NCBI RefSeq assembly: GCF_000195275.1
Contig: NC_015385.1
Span: 1,690,501-1,754,500, forward strand
DNA: 64,000 bases
Reading direction: 5' to 3'
From: Treponema succinifaciens DSM 2489
Lineage (GTDB): Bacteria > Spirochaetota > Spirochaetia > Treponematales > Treponemataceae
Shown: positions 43,617 through 52,523 of the stretch, in pieces
Position numbering within the stretch: position 1 is the first letter of the stretch
Layout: every line of letters starts with the position of its first letter
The notes under the pieces: model-generated
Database searches by the model: none
What the model saw: only the letters and a program-made list of their open reading frames with translations
What the model was told of the DNA's origin: nothing
Position numbers and translations under genes: made by a program

Positions 43617-44873
43617 TCAATTTATCTTTTTTAACAAGTTCTTAAACCAGCTGGACATTGAATCCTTTTTTTGTTTTTTTGAAACTTTGCGGGAAACCGC
43701 CGCAGAAGAATCATCATTTTTATTCGCAAGAACCAGTCCAACAGCAGTCGCAAAATCCGCATTTCTATAAGAATCATCAGTTCCACCAAAATCCGCACAA
43801 CAGCCGATTCTAACAGCCGTAGTCTTCCAAACTTCCTGCGCAAGAGTTTCAATGCCAGGCATAAGAGCTCCTCCGCCAGTAAGAACAATCGTTCCCCTAA
43901 GTTCCGTAAGACCAGAACGTCTGACAACTTCTTTTTTTGCAGAAACAAGAATTTCTTCAACACGCGCCGTTATAATTTCACTTAAAGCCGCTTTGTTTGT
44001 AAGCTCAGGCGGAAGTCCTCCAACGCCAGGAATTATAACTTCCTCATTTTCCTCTCCTTCGTTAAGCCAACAAGTACCGTACTTTATTTTCAATTCTTCA
44101 GCTACAGAAAAAGGAACACCCATTACTTCGGAAATATCATTTGTAACACGGTTTCCGCCAGCTGGAATTGAAGTTGTAAAAACCGGAGCGTCTTTGTTCA
44201 GAACAATCACATCCGTAGAACCGCCGCCCAAATCAATCAAAATAGAACCAAGATCGCGCTCGTCTTCTCTTAAAGTCGCATAGGCAGCCGCCAAAGTTTT
44301 AAGCGTGATCCTTCTAAGTTGATATTCTGCGCGCATAATACATTCATTTATATTCGCATAGGCTGAAGTTGAAACTTTTAAAAGCAAAGTCTTTACTTCA
44401 AGCCGCACGCCTTTTATTCCGATTGGATTTGCATATTCGCGTCCGTCAACAAGATATTCCTGCGGAAGAATGTGAAGAAGAATTTCATTCAGCGGAATTG
44501 AAACAGCCTGGGCGCAATCCAACGCACGGTTCTTTGCTTCCATTTTGATTTCAACTTCACGGTTTCCGCCTTTAGGATCTGCGCCAACAACACCCGTAGA
44601 AGGAAGACTTGTAACCTGTGAACCACCGATTGAAGTATAAACTTCAACAACTGTTGTACCCGCGCTGATTTCGGCAGCTTCAATTGTTTCTTTTATTACA
44701 TTTTTTGTTGCATCAATATTGACGATTATTCCGTTTCTAACTCCCTGAGACGGTCTTTTTGAAATTCCTATTATTTCAATTTCGTCATTTGCATTTACTT
44801 CTGCAATAACTGCCCTGATCCAGCAAGTGCCAATATCAAGACCAACAATTGTCCGAGCCAAAATATTCCTCAC
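43617..44873 (-). CDS. ftsA: Cell division protein FtsA
   Basis: Actin-like protein that tethers FtsZ to the membrane. The 418-residue protein has the phosphate-1 motif VGLDIGTCWIRAVIAE, phosphate-2 ILIDLGGGSTDVIV, the adenosine motif LTGGGALMPGI, and a C-terminal amphipathic helix (MSSWFKNLLKKIN) that serves as a membrane anchor. Two starts are possible: GTG at 44873, which immediately follows the ftsQ stop, or TTG at 44861, preceded by GTGAGGAA and giving MARTIVGLDIGT, closer to other FtsA N-termini. The stop is 76 bases before ftsZ. Confidence 0.97.
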   Translation of the reverse strand: MRNILARTIVGLDIGTCWIRAVIAEVNANDEIEIIGISKRPSQGVRNGIIVNIDATKNVIKETIEAAEISAGTTVVEVYTSIGGSQVTSLPSTGVVGADPKGGNREVEIKMEAKNRALDCAQAVSIPLNEILLHILPQEYLVDGREYANPIGIKGVRLEVKTLLLKVSTSAYANINECIMRAEYQLRRITLKTLAAAYATLREDERDLGSILIDLGGGSTDVIVLNKDAPVFTTSIPAGGNRVTNDISEVMGVPFSVAEELKIKYGTCWLNEGEENEEVIIPGVGGLPPELTNKAALSEIITARVEEILVSAKKEVVRRSGLTELRGTIVLTGGGALMPGIETLAQEVWKTTAVRIGCCADFGGTDDSYRNADFATAVGLVLANKNDDSSAAVSRKVSKKQKKDSMSSWFKNLLKKIN

Positions 44874-45716
44874 TCAACGGCATCTGTATGAAAGCGAATC
44901 ATATCGCAAATCGACTTCCACAACATCCGGTTCTATAGAATTTACAACGTCAAGAACAACCATCATATACTTCAGCGCGTCTTCAGTCAAAGAGCGGTCG
45001 GTAAGAACTCTGACCTTTGCCTGTGTAGGATAAAGAACAAGCTCGTAGTTTCCATACTCTTTAGGCACAACCTGAATTTCTGAAATCGCGGCAAAATATT
45101 TCTGAGACAAATTTCTTATCGCTGAAATTTGCTCCATAAGCACACGATATTTTGCCGGAAGTCTCATTCCTTCCTGAAGATTTTCAATAGGAAGTCCTGA
45201 AATAAGAGGAACAGAACTGTCCTGCAAAATGGAATCTGACTGTATGCTGAATAGTACACAATTTTCGTCAATTTGAACAGACTTTGACACACCATTTACA
45301 GAAAGAATAGTTTTTGCAACCGGAGTTCTTTCTTTTACGGAAATAAAAATCTTGTCTGGAAAACGCTTGTCAACGGAAACTCTTTCAATATAAGAAACGT
45401 TGCTCAAAATTGAAGCCGCACGGTCTGTGTCGAATCCTGTCCAAGACGAATTTGAAAGAGGCGCAAGCCGCTCAGCTATATCTTTCCGCGCAAAAGAATC
45501 CAAGCCTGAATAAATTATAGCTGGATGTCCAAAGCACGGAAGAACAAAAGCATAGATAATTCCTTCAACAAAAAGAAAAAATCCAAGCACAAAAACAACA
45601 ATTTTGAGAGCAATATATTTTTTTTCACTTGCTTTCTTGTCTGCCTTTTCAGAAGTTTTTACACCTTCAAAAGAACCCCAAAATTCTTCAAAATCAGAAA
45701 TCGCCGCATCACTCAT
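44874..45716 (-). CDS. ftsQ: Cell division protein FtsQ/DivIB
   Basis: Bitopic divisome protein of 280 residues from ATG 45716. A cytoplasmic N-terminus (about 1-43) is followed by one membrane segment (IALKIVVFVLGFFLFVEGIIYAFV) and a periplasmic part with a POTRA-like domain (ISNVSYIERVSVDKRFPDKIFISVKERTP). Sequence conservation in this family is low, but position between ftsW and ftsA and the topology make the assignment firm. The ATGAGTGA overlap with the ftsW stop indicates coupled translation. Confidence 0.88.
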   Translation of the reverse strand: MSDAAISDFEEFWGSFEGVKTSEKADKKASEKKYIALKIVVFVLGFFLFVEGIIYAFVLPCFGHPAIIYSGLDSFARKDIAERLAPLSNSSWTGFDTDRAASILSNVSYIERVSVDKRFPDKIFISVKERTPVAKTILSVNGVSKSVQIDENCVLFSIQSDSILQDSSVPLISGLPIENLQEGMRLPAKYRVLMEQISAIRNLSQKYFAAISEIQVVPKEYGNYELVLYPTQAKVRVLTDRSLTEDALKYMMVVLDVVNSIEPDVVEVDLRYDSLSYRCR

Positions 45717-46917
45717 ATTCAACTACAACTCCCCCGATTGTTTCTATGTTATCAAATTTATTTTTCAAAGTTTGCCCTGATTCTTTATCGGCATCGCAGT
45801 GTGAAGCGTTTATAATAAATCCGCACATGCAGAGCGTTATTATAAGGGACGAGCCGCCTGAAGAAAAAAACGGCAATGGAATTCCAGTTGTAGGAGAAGC
45901 TCCGCAGACAACGGCGCAGTTAAAAACCGACTGGCAAAAAATGCAAAGCGTGCATCCAAATGAACCGTAAGCCGCAAAACGATCCGGACAGTTAAGGGCA
46001 ATTTTAAATCCGCGGCAGGCAAAAACTACAAGCAAAATAAAATAAGATGTTACGCCAAAAAGCCCCATCATTGTAGCCCAGCCTGCAAAAATATAGTCAG
46101 TCTGAATCTCTGGAATTGCAGAAATTCTTTCAAGTCCGTCGCCGATTCCAGTTCCCCAAATTCCACCTGAGCCAATCGCCCTTTCAGATGCTGAAGTTTG
46201 ATAGCCTGCTGTCAGCCTGAATTTTTCAGGAAAAATATATGCAAGAATTCTCATCAAGCGGTATTCTTCCATGGAAACCAAAATCACTGCGGCTGGAATA
46301 GCAAGAATAGAAAACGGAATAAGCCATTTTAAAGATGCGCCAGACAAAATAAACATCGCCACACCAAGTGCAAAAACAAAAATTCCCGTGGATAAATTTC
46401 TCTGACAAAAAATCACAACAACAAAAAGCAAAAGCGCCACAACTGGATAAATAAATTCCTTGGAGCTTTCCTCGTATTCAGAAGAGTGAGCGTCAAACAT
46501 ATGCGCCAAGTACATTACAATTGCGAACTTCACAAGTTCCGATGGCTGAAAAGAAAATAAATGCGGAATCACAATCCATCTTGAAGCGCCTTTTCTTTCG
46601 CTTCCAATTCCAGGAAGAAACGCAAGAATGCAAAGAACAAAAGAAATCACGGCAAACATAAAAACGAATTTTCGGATTTTCTTTACAGGAACAACTGCGA
46701 AAAAAATCAATCCGAAAAAACCTACAACAGAAGAAACAATTTGCCTATTTAAAAAATAATTTTTATTTCCGAAGAAGCGCTCGCCAACTCCAGGAGAACA
46801 AACATAAAGCGTAAAAATTCCAAGTCCCCACAAAAGCAAAGAGCAGACAATAAAAACAGAATCGCTTTTTCTATAATTTGACACAGGACGGTCAGGAAAA
46901 AATCTGTATTCTCCCAT
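45709..46917 (-). CDS. ftsW: Peptidoglycan glycosyltransferase FtsW
   Basis: SEDS-family polymerase that, with a class B penicillin-binding protein, makes septal peptidoglycan. From ATG 46917 it has 402 residues and about ten membrane segments. Characteristic pieces are HLFSFQPSELVKFAIVMYLA, RLTAGYQTSASERAIGSGGIWGTGIG and the C-terminal GIPLPFFSSGGSSL. No partner ftsI gene is present in the cluster. The alternative GTG start at 46923 overlaps the murF stop. A second SEDS protein (RodA) could be excluded only by comparison, but context supports FtsW. Confidence 0.94.
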   Translation of the reverse strand: MGEYRFFPDRPVSNYRKSDSVFIVCSLLLWGLGIFTLYVCSPGVGERFFGNKNYFLNRQIVSSVVGFFGLIFFAVVPVKKIRKFVFMFAVISFVLCILAFLPGIGSERKGASRWIVIPHLFSFQPSELVKFAIVMYLAHMFDAHSSEYEESSKEFIYPVVALLLFVVVIFCQRNLSTGIFVFALGVAMFILSGASLKWLIPFSILAIPAAVILVSMEEYRLMRILAYIFPEKFRLTAGYQTSASERAIGSGGIWGTGIGDGLERISAIPEIQTDYIFAGWATMMGLFGVTSYFILLVVFACRGFKIALNCPDRFAAYGSFGCTLCIFCQSVFNCAVVCGASPTTGIPLPFFSSGGSSLIITLCMCGFIINASHCDADKESGQTLKNKFDNIETIGGVVVEYE

Positions 46918-46919
46918 AA

Positions 46920-48353
46920 TCACTCGTCTCCAGCAAGCAAAATTTTTGAAATCCGCTCAAGCCCCATTCCTCTGGAACCTTTTATAAATATAATTGAATT
47001 TAAACTTCCGTGCAAAACTTTTTTTATTTCCGAAGCAGCCCGCTCCATTGAATCTTGAGAATTTCCAGCAATAAAAATAATATTTTTTTCAGAAGAATTT
47101 TTCGCCTTTTTAAAAGCGGCTTTCATTTCTGTTCCAATAAAAATCACAAGGTCAACATCAGAATTTACAGCAAGAAGTCCAGTTTTTTCATGCGCGGATT
47201 TTGAATCAGAACCAAGCTCAAGCATATCGCCAAGAACAAAAATTTTTTTTGCGTCCGCTTCTTTTTTTACAGAGCCGATAAATTCAATTGCTTTTTCCAT
47301 TGAATCAGGATTCGCATTGTAGCAGTCCTGCATAATAAGAAAATTTTTTCCGTCAAGAATTTCAGAGCGGCCGGACAATGGCTTTAAACTTGAAATTCCA
47401 TCTGAAATTTGCCGTGAAGAAAGTCCAAGAACCTGAGCAAGAGCAATCGCGCCCAAAGCATCTTTGTAGTTATATTTTCCAGGAAGCGGCAAAATCGTTT
47501 CAATTCCGTCTATGCTGAATTTTGTTCCTTTCAATCCCATGTCGCAAATATATTTTACAGAATCAGTGTCGTTTCCATAGAATACAACTTTTCCATCAAT
47601 TTCGTTTTTTAAAAAATCTGAAAACTCATCGTCAACCGGAATTACGCCAGTTCCAAATCCGCCGAAATAACTGAAAATTTTTGCTTTCTCTTTTGCAATA
47701 TTTTCACGGCTTCCAAGAATCCCAATATGTGCTGTACCAATATTTGTTACAACAGCAAAGCGTGGCTTCAGCACAGAAGCGATTTCTCCAATTTCATTTT
47801 CACGGTTCATGCCCATTTCAAAAACACCGCACTCATGCTCGGCTCTTATGTTGAACACAGAAAGCGGAAGTCCAGTTTCGCTGTTTAAATTTCCTTTGTT
47901 TGAAATGACTTTGTATTTTTGCGAAAGTATTGAAACCAAAATTTCTTTTGTTGTGGTTTTTCCGCTTGAGCCTGTAACGCCAATTTTTATAAGATGCGGA
48001 AATTTTTCCACGTAACGGGCAGCCGATTTCTGCAAAGCTTCAAGAGTGTTTTCCACAGCGATAAAAATTACAGAAGGATTTTTTTCATGAAGTTCAACAA
48101 AATAATTTCCGTTGTTTTCAAAATTTTTCATACTTATAAAAACTACGCTTGCACCTTTTTCAATCGCCTGTGGAACATAAGAATGTCCGTCCTGATTTTC
48201 GCCAATGAGCGGAACAAAAAGAGTATTTTTTTCAACCAAGCGGCTGTCTGTCTGAACGGACTTTATGCAAAGCGGACTGTTTCCAAGAACATGCACGCCA
48301 TTAACGGCTTCAAGTATTTCTTCCAGCGACAAAAGCGAATCATTTTCGTTCAT
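46920..48353 (-). CDS. murF: UDP-MurNAc-tripeptide-D-alanyl-D-alanine ligase MurF
   Basis: ATP-dependent ligase adding D-Ala-D-Ala to the peptidoglycan precursor in the cytoplasm. The 477-residue protein has the Mur ligase P-loop GVTGSSGKTTTKEI near 127-140, the central domain motif FEMGMNRENEIGEIA and NIGTAHIGILGSRENIAKEKAKI, and the C-terminal binding region DCYNANPDSMEKAIEF. YNANP is specific to MurF rather than MurE or MurC. It is the only Mur ligase in the cluster. It overlaps ftsL at its start. Confidence 0.96.
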   Translation of the reverse strand: MNENDSLLSLEEILEAVNGVHVLGNSPLCIKSVQTDSRLVEKNTLFVPLIGENQDGHSYVPQAIEKGASVVFISMKNFENNGNYFVELHEKNPSVIFIAVENTLEALQKSAARYVEKFPHLIKIGVTGSSGKTTTKEILVSILSQKYKVISNKGNLNSETGLPLSVFNIRAEHECGVFEMGMNRENEIGEIASVLKPRFAVVTNIGTAHIGILGSRENIAKEKAKIFSYFGGFGTGVIPVDDEFSDFLKNEIDGKVVFYGNDTDSVKYICDMGLKGTKFSIDGIETILPLPGKYNYKDALGAIALAQVLGLSSRQISDGISSLKPLSGRSEILDGKNFLIMQDCYNANPDSMEKAIEFIGSVKKEADAKKIFVLGDMLELGSDSKSAHEKTGLLAVNSDVDLVIFIGTEMKAAFKKAKNSSEKNIIFIAGNSQDSMERAASEIKKVLHGSLNSIIFIKGSRGMGLERISKILLAGDE

Positions 48354-48639
48354 TTTTTCTCATCTCCACGCGCACGATTTCTTCAGTTTCAGCTTTTCTC
48401 ATGCCCAAATCATTTTCTGCAATAGTTTCAATTCTATCCGAACTTGAAAGCACGCTTATATCCGTTATAAGTTTTTTATTTTCCGCTATTAATTTTTCCT
48501 GTTTTTTCTCAAGATCCAAAACCTCTTTTTTTAGCTCGCGGTATTTGCTTGACTGAATTCCATTTAAAATCAAAAGTCCAGGAATTCCCAAGGAGAATAT
48601 AACAAGACAAAAATTTTTCAGCAAACTTTTTATTTTCAT
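48340..48639 (-). CDS. ftsL: FtsL-like cell division protein
   Basis: A 99-residue bitopic protein: one N-terminal membrane segment (NFCLVIFSLGIPGLLILNGI, about 9-28) followed by a coiled coil (YRELKKEVLDLEKKQEKLIAENKKLI) and a short region with NDLGMRKAETEE, which is close to the FtsL/DivIC consensus. FtsL acts with FtsB and FtsQ in activating septal synthesis. Sequence is weakly conserved in general; the assignment rests on topology and position between rsmH and murF. Confidence 0.85.
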   Translation of the reverse strand: MKIKSLLKNFCLVIFSLGIPGLLILNGIQSSKYRELKKEVLDLEKKQEKLIAENKKLITDISVLSSSDRIETIAENDLGMRKAETEEIVRVEMRKNERK

Positions 48640-49661
48640 TACAAAGCCTCCACTCCATAAAGCCGAAGTTTTTCCGCATCCCGAAGTTTTCGCACAACAC
48701 GGAGCTTTGCGCTTCTGGAAGGCGAATTTGCTTTGATTTCTTCTTCGGAAGGCTCAACCGGTTTTCTTGTTAAAATTTCCGCGCAGGGAGTTCCGCCGCA
48801 AACACATTCAGGAAATTCCCGAGGACAAACACATTGCTTTCCAAGATTACGAAAATAATTTTTTACAATTCTGTCCTCAAGCGAATGAAATGTTATAACG
48901 CCTATTTTTCCACCCGGAGCAAGAACATTGAACGCGGCATGGATTGCTTCCGGCAGCCTTTTAAGCTCACTGTTGACAAGAATTCTCAAAGCCTGAAAAG
49001 TCCTTGTCGCAGGATGAATATTTCCGTATTTATATTTTGAAGGAACGGCATTGAAAATTATATCTGCCAAAGCTTTTGTTGAAACAATTTTCTGAGACTT
49101 TCTTGCAGAAACAATCGCACTTGCAATCCGCCTTGAATATTTTTCATCTGAATAAAGATAAATCATATTTGCAAGCTCGTCTTCCGGCATTTCATTGACG
49201 ATGTCGGTGGCGCTTTCTTTTGTGTCAGCATTCAACCTCATATCAAGCTCTTCGTCATGCCGAAATGAAAATCCTCTGCCGCTTTTTTCATAATGAAAAA
49301 CACTTATTCCCAAATCAAACAAAATCAAGTCAGGCTTTCTTTCTTCAGAATAATTGCAATAAAAATCGTTGAACCAGCCATTGTAAAACTTCATCCGCTC
49401 TCCAAATTCCGAAAGACGCTCTTTCGCCCTTGCCTGAATAACGCTGTCGGCATCAAGTCCAAGAATTTTTAAAGTTGGAAATTTCTTTAAAAAATTAAAC
49501 GAATGTCCGCCTTCTCCCAAAGTTGAATCAATCATAAAAGCGTCCTTTTCAAACGGCTCGCCAATCGGAGAAAGAAATTTGAGACATTCATTTAGCAATA
49601 CAGGAGTATGAACAATTTCCACTTTTTTCCAGCCTGATTTTTTTTGAGCGGCAAAACTCAC
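48639..49661 (-). CDS. rsmH: 16S rRNA (cytosine-1402-N4)-methyltransferase RsmH
   Basis: SAM-dependent methyltransferase modifying C1402 in the ribosomal P site (formerly MraW). The 340-residue protein shows HTPVLLNECL near its start, the SAM motif DSTLGEGGHS, LFDLGISVFHYEKSGRGFSFRHDEELDMRL, and the C-terminal ITFHSLEDRIVKNYFR. An internal Cys-rich insertion (CVCPREFPECVCGGTPCAE) is a known feature of many RsmH proteins. It overlaps mraZ by four bases. Confidence 0.97.
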   Translation of the reverse strand: MSFAAQKKSGWKKVEIVHTPVLLNECLKFLSPIGEPFEKDAFMIDSTLGEGGHSFNFLKKFPTLKILGLDADSVIQARAKERLSEFGERMKFYNGWFNDFYCNYSEERKPDLILFDLGISVFHYEKSGRGFSFRHDEELDMRLNADTKESATDIVNEMPEDELANMIYLYSDEKYSRRIASAIVSARKSQKIVSTKALADIIFNAVPSKYKYGNIHPATRTFQALRILVNSELKRLPEAIHAAFNVLAPGGKIGVITFHSLEDRIVKNYFRNLGKQCVCPREFPECVCGGTPCAEILTRKPVEPSEEEIKANSPSRSAKLRVVRKLRDAEKLRLYGVEAL

Positions 49662-50101
49662 ATCAAAATATCGCCCATAGTTTCCGCAGCCTTAAGGAAG
49701 GAATCTTCAGTTTTCTCAAGATAAGCCCTGTACTTTTCAGAATCCCAAAGCTCCATATACTTGTTGATTCCAAGAATTGTACATTCACCTTTAAGTCCCG
49801 CGTAATCTCTAAGCGTCTGGGGAATAGAAAGACGACCGGATTTATCAAAGTCCAATTTTTGTGCAGGCGCAATAAAGCGTCGCATAACAAGGCGTTTCTG
49901 GTCATTGAACAAAGACGCCGAGTCCACAATTTTTTTATTAAGAGAAGTCCATTCATCAATGGAGAAAATCATAAGACAGCGGTCGAGCCCCTGAGTTACA
50001 ACAAGACTTTCCTGCTGCAAAACAGAGCGCAACTTAGCCGGAAACTGAATTCTTCCTTTATCGTCCAGCGTGTTGTTGTACTCGCCAAAAAGCATTTCCA
50101 T
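49658..50101 (-). CDS. mraZ: Transcriptional regulator MraZ
   Basis: First gene of the division cluster; AbrB-like DNA-binding protein that represses its own operon in E. coli and acts on repeats in mollicutes. From ATG 50101 it has 147 residues with the duplicated MraZ domain: MLFGEYNNTLDDKGRIQFPAKLR and the second copy DFDKSGRLSIPQTLRDYAGL. The start could also be the ATG at 50095. No good Shine-Dalgarno sequence is present; instead the leader is filled by GTGG repeats that are probably its own binding sites. Confidence 0.95.
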   Translation of the reverse strand: MEMLFGEYNNTLDDKGRIQFPAKLRSVLQQESLVVTQGLDRCLMIFSIDEWTSLNKKIVDSASLFNDQKRLVMRRFIAPAQKLDFDKSGRLSIPQTLRDYAGLKGECTILGINKYMELWDSEKYRAYLEKTEDSFLKAAETMGDILM

Positions 50102-50136
50102 GCCACTATCCACCACTTTACCCCACTATTTCCCAC
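50102..50136 (-). promoter_or_regulatory. MraZ-binding repeats: four GTGG units at 10-bp period
   Basis: On the minus strand GTGGG (50136-50132), GTGGG (50126-50122), GTGGT (50116-50112) and GTGGC (50106-50102) occur at exactly 10-bp intervals, each preceded by an AA or TA dinucleotide. Published MraZ sites are TGGG repeats separated by five bases, which gives the same period. They lie just downstream of the predicted start point, up to the start codon. Confidence 0.85.
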
Positions 50137-50145
50137 TTATTAAAT

Positions 50146-50173
50146 ATTTTATCAAAAAAAAACGTAATGTCAA
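50146..50173 (-). promoter_or_regulatory. Promoter of the division and cell-wall cluster
   Basis: Minus-strand -35 TTGACA (50173-50168, perfect) and -10 TAAAAT (50151-50146) with 16-bp spacing, the spacer containing a T9 run. It would start transcription about 38 bases before the mraZ ATG, placing the GTGG repeats in the initially transcribed region. Confidence 0.85.
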
Positions 50174-50286
50174 TGCAAAAACTCTCCGATAAGCTGATTT
50201 TTATAGCTGAAAATTCAGTTGGACTTTAAAACTGTATAGTTGAGAATCTTTTTTATATCTGATAAAAATCCGCAGGCTGTAATAAA

Positions 50287-51024
50287 ATGATAAACACACT
50301 GAATGAAACAAGCCTTCACAAATCGCTAAAAGCCATTTACAGAATCCAGTGCAACGGAAAATCAGAAGTAAAGATCGGCGCATACATTGCGGACATTCTT
50401 TGTCCTGACGGCGGAATCATAGAAATTCAGACAGGAACGCTTGGAAAACTGCTCAAAAAAACAGAATTCTTTTTATCTGAAAAACGAAAAATAAAAATTG
50501 TCTATCCGCTTGCAACCGCAAAGTACATAGAAACAAAAGATGCCGCCACGGGAAAAATTACAAGGCGAAAAAGTCCTTTAAAGAAGAACATATATTCAGT
50601 TTTCAAGGAAATAACAGCACTTATCCCCATTCTGCTCGAAAAAAATTTCACACTTGAAATAATCGAAGCAGAAATAACAGAAGAGCGCGTAAAAACGGAA
50701 GAGCCAGTCCAGTCAAAAAACAAAAGACGAAGATTCAAAAAAAACTGGCAAAAAACAGGAAAGCGTCTTGAGCAGACAGGAAAAATTTTTACACTTCACG
50801 GAAAATCTTCTTACAAAAAACTGATTCCAAAAAATCTTCCAGACACATTTACTTCAAAAGACTTTTTTGAACTTTTAAAGAAAAATGCTCCTCTTGTAAA
50901 AAGAAACGACGCAAATCTTATGCTTTGGGTTCTTTCAAAGATAGAAATTATAAGCACAGTCGGAAAAAAAGGAAACGCAAAAATTTATTCTACGCAGACA
51001 AAGTGCTATGAAAATGTGTTATAG
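50287..51024 (+). CDS. Unknown protein with a PD-(D/E)XK-nuclease-like motif
   Basis: A 245-residue soluble, very basic protein (many Lys) that I do not recognise as a named family. Residues 24-50 (KSEVKIGAYIADILCPDGGIIEIQT) have the layout Asp36...Glu46-x-Gln48 with beta strands, as in the core of restriction-endonuclease-like nucleases with the ExQ variant. A basic middle region (NKRRRFKKNWQKTGKRL) and a C-terminal helical, winged-helix-like stretch (TSKDFFELLKKNAPLVKRNDANLMLWVLSKIEII) might bind DNA. It is divergent from mraZ and its last 35 bases overlap the convergent ruvC end. A TTGAGA/TAAAAA promoter (17 bp) lies about 18 bases upstream. Confidence 0.6.
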   Translation: MINTLNETSLHKSLKAIYRIQCNGKSEVKIGAYIADILCPDGGIIEIQTGTLGKLLKKTEFFLSEKRKIKIVYPLATAKYIETKDAATGKITRRKSPLKKNIYSVFKEITALIPILLEKNFTLEIIEAEITEERVKTEEPVQSKNKRRRFKKNWQKTGKRLEQTGKIFTLHGKSSYKKLIPKNLPDTFTSKDFFELLKKNAPLVKRNDANLMLWVLSKIEIISTVGKKGNAKIYSTQTKCYENVL

Positions 51025-51475
51025 CACCGGCAAGAGCGTCCGCGGCATGGTCCGGACGAGGCGGCTGCTTCAAATTCAACAAAAGCTGAACATACCGGGC
51101 AACAGTATCTTTATCCGCAGTTTTTGTTCCAGTAACTGCGCATTTTATCTGATTCGGAGAATACATAAAAATGGGAATCGCCTGCTGAACAAGGCACAAG
51201 TTCACAACACCTTTTGCTTCCGCCACTGCAAGCGCGCTAGTCGTATTGCGAGCAAAAAATAAAGTTTCCATTTCGGCTTCTGTAGGACGAAATTCATTCA
51301 AAATCGCCAGAAGTTTATTGTAAATATAAAACAAGCGGACTTCATGCGAATCGTTGCTTGAAGTTTCTATAACTCCGTAGCTCACAAGAGAAATTCTGGA
51401 ATTTTCACAGTCGATTATCCCAAACCCGGTATGCGCAAGCCCAGGATCTATGCCTATAATCCGGCGTTCTTTCAT
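50990..51475 (-). CDS. ruvC: Holliday junction resolvase RuvC
   Basis: Endonuclease that cuts four-way junctions after RuvAB branch migration. From ATG 51475 it has 161 residues: first catalytic Asp10 in IGIDPGLAHTGFGIID, a Glu in EAEMETLFFARNT, and the C-terminal DHAADALAGAITH with the final carboxylates. Length is slightly below the usual 170. The further upstream start would run through the terminator that follows yebC. It converges on, and overlaps by 35 bases, the unknown nuclease-like gene. Confidence 0.95.
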   Translation of the reverse strand: MKERRIIGIDPGLAHTGFGIIDCENSRISLVSYGVIETSSNDSHEVRLFYIYNKLLAILNEFRPTEAEMETLFFARNTTSALAVAEAKGVVNLCLVQQAIPIFMYSPNQIKCAVTGTKTADKDTVARYVQLLLNLKQPPRPDHAADALAGAITHFHSTLSA

Positions 51476-51482
51476 ATATGCT

Positions 51483-51532
51483 GAAAAAAAAACAAGGCAC
51501 TTGGACGAAAAAAAATTCCGCACCAAATGCCT
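51483..51532 (-). terminator. Terminator between yebC and ruvC
   Basis: On the minus strand AGGCATTTGG (51532-51523) pairs with CCAAGTGCCT (51504-51495; one T-G wobble) across an 18-base loop and is followed by G then nine Ts (51492-51484). It lies about 25 bases after the yebC stop and eight bases before the ruvC ATG, so it could also limit ruvC expression. Confidence 0.75.
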
Positions 51533-51556
51533 GCACAAAAACTAAAAAGTCAAAAC

Positions 51557-52300
51557 TTAGGCTTCTGGATCGAAGTCTTCCGGATATTCAACAGTTGAAT
51601 AAACGTTCTGAACATCATCGTTTTCTTCAAGTTTGTCCAAAAGTTTCTGAACTTTCTTTGCAGTTTCTACATCAACTGCTGTATAGTTAAACGGAACCAT
51701 AGAAACAGCGGCAGAAAGTGTTTCCCATTCTTTAGACTGAAGAGCTTCAAGAACCGCATCAAATGAAGCAGGATCTGTTGTTACAGTGATAACACCATCT
51801 TCATTTACAACATCTTCCGCGCCAGCTTCAACTGCAACGCTCATAACATCGTCTTCGCTTACTTTTTCTGCATCATATTCTATAACGCCTTTGCGCTCAA
51901 ACATACGGCTTGTAGAACCTGTTGTTCCGAGATTTCCGCCGTTTTTATTGAAAATATTGCGAACATCAGCAGCAGCGCGGTTCTTGTTGTCTGTAAGAAC
52001 ATCCACGAGAACAGCAACTCCGCCCGGAGCATATCCTTCGTAAACAAGTTCTTCATAAGAAACTGCACCAAGTTCACCAGTTCCTTTCTTTATAGCGCGC
52101 TCAATATTGTCCTTTGGCATAGAAGCAGCCTTTGCCTTGAGCATAGCAGTTCTAAGGCGAGGGTTAGAATCAGGATCTCCTCCACCCATTTTTGCCGCGA
52201 TAGAAATTTCCTTTATGAATTTTGTGAAAAGCGCTCCACGTTTTGCATCAGCAATACCTTTTGCGTGTTTAATGGTTGACCATTTACTGTGTCCTGACAT
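51557..52300 (-). CDS. yebC: YebC/PmpR-family protein
   Basis: A 247-residue protein beginning [22 protein letters not shown], the family signature. YebC members were long annotated as transcription factors; recent work assigns several to translation, helping ribosomes through proline stretches. Phrases such as [20 protein letters not shown] and [39 protein letters not shown] cover all three domains. GGAG precedes the ATG, and a TTGACG box lies at 52366-52361. It is often adjacent to ruvC, as here. Confidence 0.96.
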   Translation of the reverse strand: MSGHSKWSTIKHAKGIADAKRGALFTKFIKEISIAAKMGGGDPDSNPRLRTAMLKAKAASMPKDNIERAIKKGTGELGAVSYEELVYEGYAPGGVAVLVDVLTDNKNRAAADVRNIFNKNGGNLGTTGSTSRMFERKGVIEYDAEKVSEDDVMSVAVEAGAEDVVNEDGVITVTTDPASFDAVLEALQSKEWETLSAAVSMVPFNYTAVDVETAKKVQKLLDKLEENDDVQNVYSTVEYPEDFDPEA

Positions 52301-52523
52301 ACGGAACTCCTATAAATAATAACGAATAAGTATAATATACTACCATAAAACAAATAAATACGTCAATAACGACCCCATGGCTTCCAGGGCTTACGCATGT
52401 AAAATAAAAATGAAAATATTTTACGTCAAATATACAAGAAAAAAGTAAAAATTATACAAATCAGCATTATTTTAATCAGTTATGCTCATTAAAATCTGTA
52501 AATTAATTGATTTTGTGTTTTTT

